NCBI GenBank assembly: GCA_900546665.1
Contig: URDY01000003.1
Location: forward strand, 1 to 64,000
Source: an uncultured Paraprevotella sp.
GTDB lineage: Bacteria; Bacteroidota; Bacteroidia; Bacteroidales; Bacteroidaceae
DNA length: 64,000 nt
Direction of reading: 5' to 3'
Shown: one piece after another, positions 26,001 through 35,324 of the stretch
How positions within the stretch are numbered: the stretch's first letter is position 1
Layout: every line of letters starts with the position of its first letter
The notes under the pieces: generated by a model
The model's database searches: none
Told to the model about the DNA's origin: nothing
Seen by the model: the letters and a program-made list of their open reading frames with translations, nothing else
Translations under genes and position numbers: made by a program

Positions 26001-26264
26001 GGACGTTTCTATGATGCCACTCTCTTGCCTGTTCATTTCACCCCCTTGCAACTGCAGTTGATGACTTTGTTATGGAAAGCTCCATCGCACGCACTCTCCA
26101 AGAAAGAGATTTGTGAAGCACTCTGGCCCGGAAAAGAAGATGCCAATGATACCTTGTACACCCTTGTTCGGAGACTGAAACCAATTATAGAACAACATAC
26201 AAGCCTGAAAATAACCGCGGACAGGTGCGGCAGATACCAATTGACTATCAAACATTTAGAATAA
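26001..26264 (+). pseudogene. Truncated winged-helix (OmpR/PhoB C-terminal-like) gene
   Basis: Only the C-terminal DNA-binding domain remains: LMTLLWKAPSHALSKKEI, EALWPGKEDANDTLYTLVRRLK and the wing DRCGRYQLTI. No good start codon with an N-terminal receiver or sensor domain is present; the reading frame is only open back to about 25995. It is probably the 3' remnant of a larger regulator gene, although a short product from TTG at 26025 (79 residues) cannot be excluded. Confidence 0.65.
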
Positions 26265-26307
26265 TATCAGCAGAATGTCAAGTAAATGCCAGGCAAATGT
26301 CAGCAAC

Positions 26308-26315
26308 TATTTTTG
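26308..26315 (+). promoter_or_regulatory. Putative promoter -7 box of the aspartyl-protease gene
   Basis: TATTTTTG matches TAnnTTTG, 88 bases before the gene. No -33 box at the right distance is clear. Confidence 0.4.
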
Positions 26316-26403
26316 CATCTTGGGATAGAGCATGTTACATTTGTTCCATACATCTATTTATCGGCGAACAAATACAGCTTTATAATAACTAAAAATTTCG
26401 GCC

Positions 26404-27723
26404 ATGAGATCAAAACGGAATGACATTTCAAGAACTCGTCTCAAAAAAAGTGAGATGTGCAAGTTGCTGGGCGGTGGCACATATCTGCTCATATTACTAT
26501 TGATGCTGTCGCATATCAGTTGTAACGCCAGTAATAAAGAAAACGAAAAACATATACCTTTTGAATTTAGTGATGAGATTCCCAATCTTTTAATACCCGT
26601 TACATTGCAGAACAGCATTCCCGCTAAATTAGTTTTTGACACAGGTTGGGGAATTCCAACTTTAGACTCTACATGGGTTTCCCAATATCCTTCATTAACA
26701 CCCAAAGACATACCCTCACGAGAATACGAGTTGGGGGTAGCCTGGAATCCTGCTTCTGTTAGAAAAGCTACGTTATATTTTGATCCCCATTTCGAGTTTC
26801 TTAAGTTAAAGTTAGGCGAACCCTCCATGAAGTTTGACTACTGGCGTATTGGTAACTTTCGTCAGCTTTTGGGTGTAAATGATGCGGATGGAATTACGGG
26901 TATTCCCAGTGCAGACAGTACAAAGGTTTGGGGATTCAATTTCGAGGACAACTATATAACCATACAAGAGGCAGACAGCTTTGAGATGCCAAAAGGATAT
27001 ATGCAGTTTCCGATGAAAGTGGTCACTTATCCGGGAGTAGGTATGACAATCCATGTTAATCTTCCGCTGAAAGTACAAACCTCTGACGGAGATACGGTGA
27101 CGATACACCGTGATTTTTTTGTTGATACCGGTGCGTGGGACGACATTATTCTTACATCTGAAGCTCCCGAACTTGCATTCTTTGACAACAAGAAAGATGC
27201 AGTATGGATTGCCACACCTTATAACGGACTGTACACAAGAAATCATGAGATAAAAGTAAGTCTGGGAGAGTATGAGGATGATTCGTTCCGTGTGACGACG
27301 TATGACCATAAATCCAATGTATCCGGTCGTTACCTTATAGGACTGAACTTTTTGAAGCATTTTAATGTGTATTTTGATTTTCAGAGGAAGGTGCTGGGAT
27401 TGAAGCCCATTCCGAATTTTGAAAGAATCATAGACAAGCATGCAAGACGCTATCATATGGGATTCAATATTGAAATTATAACCAAACAACAACGTTTCAT
27501 TGTTGAGACCATTGCCGACAACAAGGAGAACACCTACTATACAGCGGGTTTACGTGTAGGCGATGAAATTATTTCCGCAAATGGAATCTTATGGAAGGAT
27601 CTCACACCGGAACAAAAAGAAACATTGTACCAAGGGGACTACATCAGATTTAAGATCATCCGGGACGGAAAGAACATGGAAATCCCGGTTCCTGTAAACA
27701 AGAATGCGCCTATTGGATATTAA
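26404..27723 (+). CDS. Aspartyl-protease-like lipoprotein with C-terminal PDZ domain
   Basis: The 439-residue protein has a lipobox (LSHISC) preceded by a hydrophobic stretch; a second start at MCKLLGG would give a more usual signal peptide. Two retropepsin-like halves follow, with active-site motifs LVFDTGWG and FFVDTGAWDD. A PDZ domain is at the end (AGLRVGDEIISANGI, IRFKIIRDGK). The two DTG motifs in one chain fit a single-chain pepsin-like arrangement. The PDZ domain may guide substrates. It is the intact member of a local family of three. Its natural substrate is unknown. Confidence 0.85.
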   Translation: MRSKRNDISRTRLKKSEMCKLLGGGTYLLILLLMLSHISCNASNKENEKHIPFEFSDEIPNLLIPVTLQNSIPAKLVFDTGWGIPTLDSTWVSQYPSLTPKDIPSREYELGVAWNPASVRKATLYFDPHFEFLKLKLGEPSMKFDYWRIGNFRQLLGVNDADGITGIPSADSTKVWGFNFEDNYITIQEADSFEMPKGYMQFPMKVVTYPGVGMTIHVNLPLKVQTSDGDTVTIHRDFFVDTGAWDDIILTSEAPELAFFDNKKDAVWIATPYNGLYTRNHEIKVSLGEYEDDSFRVTTYDHKSNVSGRYLIGLNFLKHFNVYFDFQRKVLGLKPIPNFERIIDKHARRYHMGFNIEIITKQQRFIVETIADNKENTYYTAGLRVGDEIISANGILWKDLTPEQKETLYQGDYIRFKIIRDGKNMEIPVPVNKNAPIGY

Positions 27724-27848
27724 TAAAACAAAATCATTACGGATTGTTTGGTGAATTGATAATAATAGGTATAAACAATAATGAAATAGGAAATGAACAT
27801 TGTTTAAGTGACATTTTTTAGAGGTTTAATCTTTAATCAACAAAATAT

Positions 27849-28451
27849 ATGTATTCCCACAATATAAACAGGGCAATGAGCGTATATCTGCTCATTTTAT
27901 TATTTGCTATATCGCAAAGCAATTGTGATGCCGGTAATAAAATAGACGAAAAATATATATCATTTGAATTTAGCAATGATGCTCCCAAACTTTTAATACC
28001 CGTTACATTGCAGGACAGCATTCCCGCTAAATTAGTTCTTGACACAGGTATTGGAGGGTCTCCACTTTTAGACTCAACGTTGGTTTCTCGGCATCCTTCA
28101 TTAGCACCTGGAGATATGCCGTCACAAGAGTGCGTATCCAGTTCAGCTTGGAACCCTGCTTATTTTATAAAATGCATATTATATTCTGACCCTGAACTTA
28201 AAATACTTAAGTTGAAACAACGTTTCATTGTTGAGACCATTGCCGACAATAAGGAGAACACCTACTATACAGCAGGTTTACGTGTAGGCGATGAAATTAT
28301 TTCCGCAAATGGAATCTTATTGAAGGATCTCACACCGGAACAAAAAGAAACAGTGTACCAAGAGGACAGTATTCTGTTTAGAATTATCCGGGACGGGAAG
28401 AACATGGAAATCCCGGTTCCCATAAACAAGAATGAGCCTATAGGATATTAA
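27849..28451 (+). CDS. Internally deleted paralogue: one DTG half fused to PDZ
   Basis: The 200-residue protein keeps the signal peptide and the first protease half (LVLDTGIGGSPLLDS) and the whole PDZ domain, but about 680 bases are missing between them relative to the intact neighbour. The junction falls at LKILKLKQRFIVET, joining two Lys/Gln-rich points in frame. The second catalytic aspartate motif is absent. It could be a fixed pseudogene-like relic or a functional half-protease that would have to dimerise like retropepsin. The reading frame is intact. Confidence 0.75.
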   Translation: MYSHNINRAMSVYLLILLFAISQSNCDAGNKIDEKYISFEFSNDAPKLLIPVTLQDSIPAKLVLDTGIGGSPLLDSTLVSRHPSLAPGDMPSQECVSSSAWNPAYFIKCILYSDPELKILKLKQRFIVETIADNKENTYYTAGLRVGDEIISANGILLKDLTPEQKETVYQEDSILFRIIRDGKNMEIPVPINKNEPIGY

Positions 28452-28576
28452 TAATCCAAGTTTCGGATTTAGAATTCAAGCCCATTGTACAAACGCTTTG
28501 AAAGCAGTCAATCAGATGCCTATAAGTTGTTGGTAGATTTGATTTTATCAATACGAACAGAAAACGGCAGTTTTTC

Positions 28577-28626
28577 AACTGATAAGAGGGAACATCAATG
28601 ATGCCCCCTCTTATCAGTTATTTTTG
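28577..28626. terminator. Terminator between the deleted paralogue and asd
   Basis: Stem AACTGATAAGAGGG with CCCTCTTATCAGTT (14 bp) is followed on plus by ATTTTTGATTTTT. It can serve either converging gene, and is close to the asd 3' end. Confidence 0.75.
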
Positions 28627-28666
28627 ATTTTTAAACAAATCAAAGGTGTTGAATATTGGCATATCG

Positions 28667-29677
28667 TTATTTCACATTGCCCACCTTGATGAGGTATTCA
28701 GCGATCTGTACGGCATTCAGTGCGGCACCCTTCTTGATCTGGTCGCCTACGAGCCACAGGGTGATACCGTTTTCGTTTGCCAGATCCTTGCGGATACGGC
28801 CTACGTAAACGTCATCCTTGCCGGCCAGGAAGAGAGGCATCGGATAAACCTTGTTGGCAGGATCGTCCATAAGCTGTACGCCTTCGCCGTTGGCAATGGC
28901 ATTCTGTACTTCTTCTACGGTCAGAGGCTTTTCAGTTTCGATCCAGATGGCTTCAGAGTGAGAACGCAGGGCCGGTACACGTACGCACATGGCTGAGCAC
29001 TGTACGTCGCTGTGCATGATCTTCTGCGTTTCGTTGAACATCTTCATTTCCTCTTTGGTGTAACCGTTGTCCTGGAATACATCGATCTGAGGAATCACGT
29101 TGTAGGCCAGCTGATAAGCAAATTTGTTGACTGTTACCGGTTTGCCTTCGATGATTTCGCGGTACTGCTGTTCCAGTTCGGCCATGGCAGCTGCACCTGC
29201 TCCACTGGCAGCCTGATAGCTGGCTACGTGGATACGCTTGATATGGCTGAGGTTTTCAATGGGCTGGAGGGCTGTAACCATCATGATGGTGGTACAGTTC
29301 GGGTTGGCAATGATGCCGCGCGGACGGTCGAGTGCGTCGGCTGCATTGCATTCAGGTACCACGAGGGGTACATCCTTGTCCATACGGAATGCGCTGGAGT
29401 TGTCGATCATGACAGCTCCGTATTTGGTGATATCTTCTGCAAATTCTTTAGAGGTGCCGGCTCCGGCAGATGTAAATACGATGTCGATGTCCTTAAAATC
29501 ATCATTGTGCTGAAGGAGCTTGACTTCAATCTCTTTACCACGGAATGTGTATTTAGAACCTGCACTACGTGTAGAACCAAACAATACCAACTCGTCTAAC
29601 GGGAAGTTTCTTTCGTCGAGTACGCGCAGAAATTCCTGTCCTACTGCGCCGCTCGCACCAACAATTGCTACTTTCAT
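28667..29677 (-). CDS. asd: Aspartate-semialdehyde dehydrogenase
   Basis: The 336-residue enzyme reduces aspartyl phosphate to aspartate semialdehyde for lysine, threonine, methionine and diaminopimelate synthesis. The Rossmann start [20 protein letters not shown], the active cysteine motif [11 protein letters not shown] and the later [16 protein letters not shown] are family hallmarks. The N-terminal phosphate-binding segment [13 protein letters not shown] is typical. It appears to be a single transcription unit with its own TAnnTTTG promoter, divergent from the antiporter operon. Confidence 0.95.
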   Translation of the reverse strand: MKVAIVGASGAVGQEFLRVLDERNFPLDELVLFGSTRSAGSKYTFRGKEIEVKLLQHNDDFKDIDIVFTSAGAGTSKEFAEDITKYGAVMIDNSSAFRMDKDVPLVVPECNAADALDRPRGIIANPNCTTIMMVTALQPIENLSHIKRIHVASYQAASGAGAAAMAELEQQYREIIEGKPVTVNKFAYQLAYNVIPQIDVFQDNGYTKEEMKMFNETQKIMHSDVQCSAMCVRVPALRSHSEAIWIETEKPLTVEEVQNAIANGEGVQLMDDPANKVYPMPLFLAGKDDVYVGRIRKDLANENGITLWLVGDQIKKGAALNAVQIAEYLIKVGNVK

Positions 29678-29714
29678 TTGCTATATTTTTTTAATGTATT
29701 GATGATTTTGATTG

Positions 29715-29722
29715 CAAAAATA
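29715..29722 (-). promoter_or_regulatory. Promoter -7 box of asd
   Basis: On the minus strand this reads TATTTTTG (TAnnTTTG), 37 bases before the asd start codon. Confidence 0.55.
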
Positions 29723-29797
29723 GATATTTTATTACGATTTGCTATACAAAATAGAAACTTTTTCGTTACTTTGCATGATAAATCAATATTTGATACC

Positions 29798-31948
29798 ATG
29801 CATTTGCCTGATTGGTCCTCATATTTTCCCATAACAGATCCTACCTGGATATTTTTTCTTGTATTGAGCATTATCCTGTTTGCACCGCTCCTTTTGGGAA
29901 GACTGCGTATTCCGCACATTATCGGCATGATACTGGCCGGAGTGATGATCGGCCCTTACGGGTTTAATATACTGGCGCGTGACAGCAGTTTTGAACTGTT
30001 CGGCAAGGTCGGTTTGTATTACATCATGTTCCTGGCCAGTCTGGAAATGGACATGCAGAATATGAGAAGAATCCGCTGGCAGGCCATTACGCTCGGACTG
30101 ACGGCTTTTGTCATTCCGCTGGTGATGGGTTTTGTATCCAATTATCTCTTTTTGAAATATTCGGTGGTCACTTCCATCCTGTTGGCCAGCATGTATGCTT
30201 CGCATACGCTGATAGCCTATCCCATCGTGATCCGCTATGGTGTGTCGCGTAACCGTAGTGTGAGTATAGCGGTGGGAGGCACGATCGTGACCGATACGCT
30301 GACCCTACTGGTGCTGGCCGTCATTGCAGGCATGTTCCGTGAGGAGGTTCATGGCTATTTCTGGATAGTCATGTTGTTGAAAGTTATAGCCGTATCTTTA
30401 TTTATCATCTATGCCTTCCCACAGATAGGCCGCTGGTTTTTCAGACGTTATAATGATGCGGTTCTGCAGTATATTTTTGTGCTAGCCATGGTATTCCTGG
30501 CTGCCGGTCTGATGGAATTTGTGGGTATGGAAGGTATTCTTGGTGCATTCCTCGCAGGTATTGTCCTGAACAGGCTGATCCCGCGTACGGCTCCTCTGAT
30601 GCATCATCTGGAGTTTGTCGGCAATGCCCTGTTTATTCCTTATTTCCTGATCGGAGTGGGTATGCTGATCGATCTGAGGGTGTTGTTCGGGCATGGTGAT
30701 GCCATGAAGGTGGCCATCGTGATGATTGTCATGGCCTTGTCCGGCAAGTGGGTGGCTTCATGGGTCACTCAGAAAATGTTCAAAATGTCGGGGCTGGAAC
30801 GCGATCTGATGTATGGATTGAGCAATGCGCAGGCTGCGGCTACCTTGGCGGCTGTATTGGTGGGTTATAATATTATCCTTCCCTCCGGTGAACGTCTGTT
30901 GAATGAAGAAGTGCTCAACGGTACCATTCTGCTGATATTGGTCACTTGTGTGGTAAGTTCCTTTATAACCGAATCGGCAGCCCGTAAACTGGCCCTGCGG
31001 GGTGGCAATATCAATGAAGAAAAACCGTTGGATGAAGAATCCACACTGATTGCCCTGGCTTACCCTGAAACGGTCGATAATCTGGTCAATATGGCTTTGA
31101 TGATGCGCAAGGAAAAGTCAGAAGCTCCTATGAGTGCCATCAATGTCGTGCTTGAGAATGATGCCCGGGCACAGGAGCAAGGACATAAATTGCTCGAAAC
31201 GGCAGCATCCATTGCTCTGGCTGCCAATGTGCAGATGCAGACCAAGGTGCGTCTGGCCACGAACCTGGCCAATGGTATCATTCATACGATGAAGGAGAGC
31301 GATTATTCGGAACTGGTAGTGGGACTTCATGTGCAAAGTTCACCTACGGAATCCTTCTTCGGACCTGTCCTGCTGAATCTTTTGAACGGATTGAACCGTC
31401 AGATCACCATGGTTCGTTGTACAATGCCTATCAATACGATTCGTCGTATTTATGTGACTATTCCAGCCAAGGCCCAGTTTGAAGCCGGTTTCTATCATTG
31501 GGTAGAACGGGTGGCCCGTCTGGCTGAAGGGCTGGGATGCCGGATCATTTATCACGGTCATCGGGATACTTTGCGTATCCTGCAACGTTATTTGCAGATG
31601 TACCATGCCAATATCAGGGCGGAATTCGTGCAGACGGACGGAGGCAATGAACTCAAACGCCTGTCAAAGGAGGTGCATGAAGATCATTTGCTGATCGTGG
31701 TGCTGGCCCGTCGCGGTTCCATATCCTTCCGGCCTTCATTTGACCATATCCCGCAGCAAATCAAGCGTTACTATATAAATACCGGTTTGATGCTGATCTT
31801 TCCGGATGTCTACGCGGAAGCGGCGACGAAAGATGTGTCTGTCAATCAGCCCTTGTCTGTAGCGGACCGTTATGAAGCGGCCAAAGAGTGGTATAAGAAT
31901 CTGCTGAACCGGCATGATGAAAATAACGAAAGCAAGAATCATGAATAG
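29798..31948 (+). CDS. Monovalent cation:proton antiporter (CPA2) with C-terminal USP-like region
   Basis: The ATG chosen gives MHLPDWSSYFP, about 716 residues; an upstream in-frame TTG would lead through promoter-like sequence. About 12 TM helices cover roughly residues 15-410. Typical motifs are LGRLRIPHIIGMILAGVMIGPYGF and GMEGILGAFLAGIVLNRLIP. The C-terminal part (about 440-700) has tandem universal-stress-like folds (SYSELVVGLHVQ-type, ARRGSISFRPSFD), a common regulatory extension. It exchanges Na+ or K+ for H+. It starts an operon with tcdA (8-base overlap), a LolD-like ATPase and a CvfB-like protein. Confidence 0.85.
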   Translation: MHLPDWSSYFPITDPTWIFFLVLSIILFAPLLLGRLRIPHIIGMILAGVMIGPYGFNILARDSSFELFGKVGLYYIMFLASLEMDMQNMRRIRWQAITLGLTAFVIPLVMGFVSNYLFLKYSVVTSILLASMYASHTLIAYPIVIRYGVSRNRSVSIAVGGTIVTDTLTLLVLAVIAGMFREEVHGYFWIVMLLKVIAVSLFIIYAFPQIGRWFFRRYNDAVLQYIFVLAMVFLAAGLMEFVGMEGILGAFLAGIVLNRLIPRTAPLMHHLEFVGNALFIPYFLIGVGMLIDLRVLFGHGDAMKVAIVMIVMALSGKWVASWVTQKMFKMSGLERDLMYGLSNAQAAATLAAVLVGYNIILPSGERLLNEEVLNGTILLILVTCVVSSFITESAARKLALRGGNINEEKPLDEESTLIALAYPETVDNLVNMALMMRKEKSEAPMSAINVVLENDARAQEQGHKLLETAASIALAANVQMQTKVRLATNLANGIIHTMKESDYSELVVGLHVQSSPTESFFGPVLLNLLNGLNRQITMVRCTMPINTIRRIYVTIPAKAQFEAGFYHWVERVARLAEGLGCRIIYHGHRDTLRILQRYLQMYHANIRAEFVQTDGGNELKRLSKEVHEDHLLIVVLARRGSISFRPSFDHIPQQIKRYYINTGLMLIFPDVYAEAATKDVSVNQPLSVADRYEAAKEWYKNLLNRHDENNESKNHE

Positions 31949-32657
31949 TGAAAGATGGTATGACAGGACAGTTCTGTTGCTGGGCGAAGAAAGGTTCGGC
32001 CGTTTGCAGCAGGCCCATGTGCTGGTTGTCGGACTGGGTGGTGTAGGAGCTTATGCTGCAGAGATGATAGTCAGAGCCGGAGTCGGTCGTCTGACAATGG
32101 TAGATGCCGACAGTGTGCAACCGACAAATATCAACAGGCAACTGTGCGCCCTTCATTCTACAATAGGACGGAATAAGACAGAGGTGCTGGCTGCCCGGTA
32201 TAAGGATATCAATCCGGAACTGGAACTGACTGTCAGACCCGAATATCTGGATGAGGAAATGGCTGAGCGGATTCTGGATGAGGCTCATTATGACTTTGTC
32301 GTAGATGCCATTGATACCATATCGCCCAAATGTGCCCTGATCATGGCGGCCATGAAACGCCGGATACCGATAGTCAGCAGTATGGGAGCCGGAGCCAAGA
32401 CGGATATTACGCAGATCCGTTTTGCAGATCTTTGGGAAACTTATCATTGTGGCTTGAGCAAGGCCGTGCGTGCGCGTCTGAAGAGGGCAGGGATGAGACG
32501 TCCGCTTCCTGTCGTGTTCTGTACACAGCAGGCTGATACGGCAGCTGTAGTCAAGGTCGATGGAGAACGGAACAAGAAGACGACAACCGGTACGGTAAGC
32601 TATATGCCGGCCGTGTTCGGCTGCTATCTGGCGCAATATGTAATAGAGAGATTATAG
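31941..32657 (+). CDS. tcdA: tRNA threonylcarbamoyladenosine dehydratase (TcdA)
   Basis: The 238-residue ThiF/E1-like enzyme cyclises t6A37 to ct6A in tRNAs using ATP. The nucleotide-binding motif is [15 protein letters not shown]. Further motifs are [18 protein letters not shown] and [15 protein letters not shown]. The start [10 protein letters not shown] fits the family and overlaps the antiporter stop by 8 bases, which suggests translational coupling. The C-terminal part ([30 protein letters not shown]) is conserved in the family. Confidence 0.92.
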   Translation: MNSERWYDRTVLLLGEERFGRLQQAHVLVVGLGGVGAYAAEMIVRAGVGRLTMVDADSVQPTNINRQLCALHSTIGRNKTEVLAARYKDINPELELTVRPEYLDEEMAERILDEAHYDFVVDAIDTISPKCALIMAAMKRRIPIVSSMGAGAKTDITQIRFADLWETYHCGLSKAVRARLKRAGMRRPLPVVFCTQQADTAAVVKVDGERNKKTTTGTVSYMPAVFGCYLAQYVIERL

Positions 32658-32659
32658 TT

Positions 32660-33328
32660 ATGATAGAAGTAAAAGATATACGAAAAAGTTTTGGAAATCT
32701 GGAAGTCCTGAAAGGAGTGAGCCTGAGCATCGGACAGGGGGAAGTGGTCAGTATTGTCGGTCCCAGCGGAGCCGGTAAAACGACTTTGCTTCAGATTATG
32801 GGAACATTGGACAAGCCGGACAGTGGTTCCGTCATGCTGAATCAGACGGCCGTACATCAGTTGAAGAGTAAGGCTTTGGCCGAATTCCGTAACCGGCAGA
32901 TCGGTTTTGTTTTCCAGTTCCATCAACTTCTTCCGGAGTTTACGGCACTGGAGAATGTGATGATTCCGGCTCTGATCGGGCATACTCCGGCCGGAGAGGC
33001 GCGCGAGCGCGCCCGTGAACTGTTGGATTTCATGGGACTTTCGGACAGAGCGTCTCACAAGCCGAAGGAATTGTCAGGCGGAGAGAAGCAGCGTGTGGCA
33101 GTGGCCCGCGCACTGGTGAACCATCCCGCCGTTATTTTTGCCGATGAGCCTTCGGGCAGTCTGGATACGAAAAACAAGAACGAGCTTCATCAGTTGTTTT
33201 TTGATCTCCGCGACCGTTTCGGTCAGACTTTTGTCATCGTTACGCACGATACGGACCTGGCCAGACTGACAGACCGTACGATTCGTATGAAGGATGGTAT
33301 GATATTGGATGCAGACATGAATGAATAA
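32660..33328 (+). CDS. LolD-like ABC transporter ATP-binding protein
   Basis: The 222-residue ATPase has Walker [10 protein letters not shown] (about 34-42), Q-loop region [16 protein letters not shown], signature LSGGEKQ (138-144) and Walker B VIFADEPS (158-165) followed by GSLD. This is the LolD/MacB-type pattern of lipoprotein release or macrolide-efflux subfamilies. No permease gene is adjacent. It follows tcdA after two bases and overlaps the next gene by one base (TAATG), so the four-gene operon is tightly coupled. It could pair with a LolC/E-like or FtsX-like permease elsewhere. Confidence 0.8.
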   Translation: MIEVKDIRKSFGNLEVLKGVSLSIGQGEVVSIVGPSGAGKTTLLQIMGTLDKPDSGSVMLNQTAVHQLKSKALAEFRNRQIGFVFQFHQLLPEFTALENVMIPALIGHTPAGEARERARELLDFMGLSDRASHKPKELSGGEKQRVAVARALVNHPAVIFADEPSGSLDTKNKNELHQLFFDLRDRFGQTFVIVTHDTDLARLTDRTIRMKDGMILDADMNE

Positions 33329-34176
33329 TGACTATGGGCATGAATAGAATAGAATTAGGCAGGATCAACCGGCTTAAGGTGGTGAAATTTGTGGATTTCG
33401 GGTTATATCTGGATGGAGGAAGGGAAGGAGAAATCCTGTTGCCGTCCCGTTATGTGCCCGAAGGTGTTCAGGTAGGTGACGAGATAGATGTCTTCCTTTA
33501 TCTGGACAGCGAGGAAAGACTGATTGCCACTACTGAAAAGCCAAAAGCAATGGTTGGAGATTTCGCATTCCTTCAGGTGGCATGGGTAAATAATTTCGGG
33601 GCTTTTTTGGACTGGGGATTGATGAAGGATCTTTTTGTGCCGTTCCGCGAACAGAAAATGAAGATGCAGAAAGGCCGCAGCTATATTGTTCATCTGCATA
33701 TTGACGAGGAGAGTTATCGTATCATGGCATCTGCCAAAGTGGAACGTTATCTTTCCAAGGAAATGCCGCCTTATGCGGAAGGTGATGAGGTGGAAATACT
33801 GGTATGGCAAAAGACCGATCTGGGCTTTAAGGTGATTGTGGACAACCGTTTCGGCGGTCTGCTTTATGACAGCGAACTGTTCCGTCATCTTCAGGTTGGT
33901 GATCGCAGCAAAGCCTATATCAAGCAGGTACGGCCAGACGGTAAGCTGGATGTGACATTGAACTTACAGGGTAAGGCGGCCGTGTCGGATTTTTCGGATA
34001 TCTTGTTGGAGCACTTGCGCAACAATGCCGGTAAAACGACTTTATGCGACAAAAGTCCGGCTGAAGAGATTTATGCCATGTTCGGTGTAAGCAAGAAAGT
34101 ATTCAAGAAAGCCGTGGGAGATCTTTATAAACGACGCCTGATCAGGATCAGTGATGACGGTCTTGAGCTGGTCTGA
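33328..34176 (+). CDS. CvfB-like S1-domain RNA-binding protein
   Basis: The 282-residue protein begins [19 protein letters not shown] and has repeated S1-like OB folds: FVDFGLYLDGGREGEILLP, VNNFGAFLDWGLMKDLFVP, TDLGFKVIVDNRFGGLLY. The C-terminal winged-helix-like region is MFGVSKKVFKKAVGDLYKRRLIRI. This architecture is that of the CvfB/YitL family, RNA-binding proteins linked to virulence regulation in Gram-positives. The exact role here is unknown. It ends the antiporter operon and is followed by a terminator. Confidence 0.82.
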   Translation: MTMGMNRIELGRINRLKVVKFVDFGLYLDGGREGEILLPSRYVPEGVQVGDEIDVFLYLDSEERLIATTEKPKAMVGDFAFLQVAWVNNFGAFLDWGLMKDLFVPFREQKMKMQKGRSYIVHLHIDEESYRIMASAKVERYLSKEMPPYAEGDEVEILVWQKTDLGFKVIVDNRFGGLLYDSELFRHLQVGDRSKAYIKQVRPDGKLDVTLNLQGKAAVSDFSDILLEHLRNNAGKTTLCDKSPAEEIYAMFGVSKKVFKKAVGDLYKRRLIRISDDGLELV

Positions 34177-34259
34177 ATATCTGATGAATTCAGACTTCTT
34201 CTGGATCGCGATTAGGTGTAGTGCAATAACGGAACTGAATCATTTTTAGCAATAAACAG

Positions 34260-34304
34260 AAAGCCGTGTCGGATTCTTTATTTGGAGAAACGACACGGCT
34301 TTTT
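34260..34304 (+). terminator. Rho-independent terminator of the antiporter operon
   Basis: Stem AAAGCCGTGTCG with CGACACGGCTTT is followed by TTG after a T run. The 12-bp stem encloses a 19-base loop. Confidence 0.8.
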
Positions 34305-34446
34305 GTGCTGGAAAATCAAGTTAAACTTGAAGGAAGGCTTTTTGTGGAATATTATATAGAGTAGTCTGATTCTTTACAAATGTATTTTTTTGTGAGGTGC
34401 TGTTATTTTCCTTGTTATACTATCCACGTCATTATGCAGAAAACCC

Positions 34447-34528
34447 CTTCACCCCTTCACCTTCCTTTGTACATGCGGCCTGTAAGGTGAAGAAACTCCT
34501 TCACTACCTCTTCACCTTCTCCTTCACC
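34447..34528. repeat. CTTCACC heptamer cluster
   Basis: CTTCACC occurs at 34447, 34455, 34510 and 34522, plus a variant at 34499 (CTTCACT) and one inverted copy GGTGAAG at 34486. Confidence 0.75.
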
Positions 34529-34590
34529 GAAATCCGGAACCTGAAAAATGGCTGAATTCATCAAGGTAAAGATACAAGACACTTCTGAAA

Positions 34591-34647
34591 AAGTAAAGCT
34601 TACTTTTAAAAAAGTAAACCTTACTTTTTCGAAAGTAAGCCTTACTT
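34591..34647. repeat. Three 15-bp palindromes with 21-bp period
   Basis: AAGTAAAGCTTACTT, AAGTAAACCTTACTT and AAGTAAGCCTTACTT start at 34591, 34612 and 34633. The exact 21-bp spacing (two helical turns) puts all centres on one face of the DNA, as for cooperative operator or iteron binding. Confidence 0.85.
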
Positions 34648-34737
34648 TTTTTGAGATAAACCGAAGATGGAACGGCGTGTTTCGAAGTTTTTATTGACAA
34701 ATCAAGTGTAAGTCGGGTGTAAGGTCTTAAACTGAAG

Positions 34738-35202
34738 GTGAACCATAGATATTCATTTGTAATACTTTGTTTATCAGTGTGTTAAATTATAAGGTGAAGA
34801 GGTGAATCATTTTTGGCAGTTTCTTTTCTTGGGGAGGGAGTAAATCAGGGCATTGAGGTACCGGAAAATCCAGTTTCGGCAGATTTTCTTTCTGACAAAA
34901 AAAGCGGCTTCAGGAAAAACATAGGGCCAAAACAAGATAGGTGAAACCGTATAAAGGAGATGGGTAAGCGTAGAATAGTGCCTTGTATATTATAATATGG
35001 CGAGTGGAAGTATGAAATCCGGATACGAATCTGTGCTTGTGCCGGAATAGGGGCTGATCGAAAATAATCAGGGTTAAGAAATGAAGGTTGCGATATGTTG
35101 CGGTGAAGGAGGGGTGAAGGAGCAGGTTTCCTGAATAGCGCTACTGCAGGGCGATGTGAAGGTGTGAAGGAGAAATGAATGAGCGGGAAGAATGCGGTGA
35201 AG
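34738..35202. repeat. GGTGAAG heptamer cluster
   Basis: GGTGAAG occurs at 34793, 35102, 35113 and 35196, with variants GGTGAAC (34738) and GGTGAAT (34801), and GGTGTGAAG forms nearby. Orientation is opposite to the upstream cluster. Confidence 0.7.
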
Positions 35203-35254
35203 AAGGTGTGAAGGACGGAAATCGGTTTTTCGGATTGAGATGCGATATCCGGTA

Positions 35255-35300
35255 AATAATAAGTGCCGGACTTCCGTGGAGAAAGAACCGGCACTTGTTA
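35255..35300 (-). terminator. Rho-independent terminator of rplS
   Basis: Stem AAGTGCCGG with CCGGCACTT is flanked by AT-rich arms that extend the pairing; on minus it is followed by a T-rich run. Confidence 0.75.
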
Positions 35301-35324
35301 TTAATCTTTTTGGGTGTAACCAGA

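Larger units (their letters stand above)
34177..35324. other. Gene desert of about 1.15 kb with two repeat systems
   Basis: No credible coding region was found here; the only long open frame (149 codons on minus) has composition unlike the neighbours. Inside lie a cluster of CTTCACC heptamers, three 21-bp-spaced palindromes and a cluster of GGTGAAG heptamers in the opposite orientation. It may be an old replication or recombination site, or a regulatory region. See the separate repeat entries. Confidence 0.7.

Noticed and set aside
34447..35202. Possible CRISPR array from the heptamer repeats
   Set aside because: Units are only 7 bases, spacing is irregular and orientation switches; no cas genes are present.
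34845..35294. 149-codon open frame on minus in the gene desert
   Set aside because: Its composition is Pro/Phe/Ser-rich from the repeat tracts, it has no recognisable domain and it overlaps the GGTGAAG repeats.
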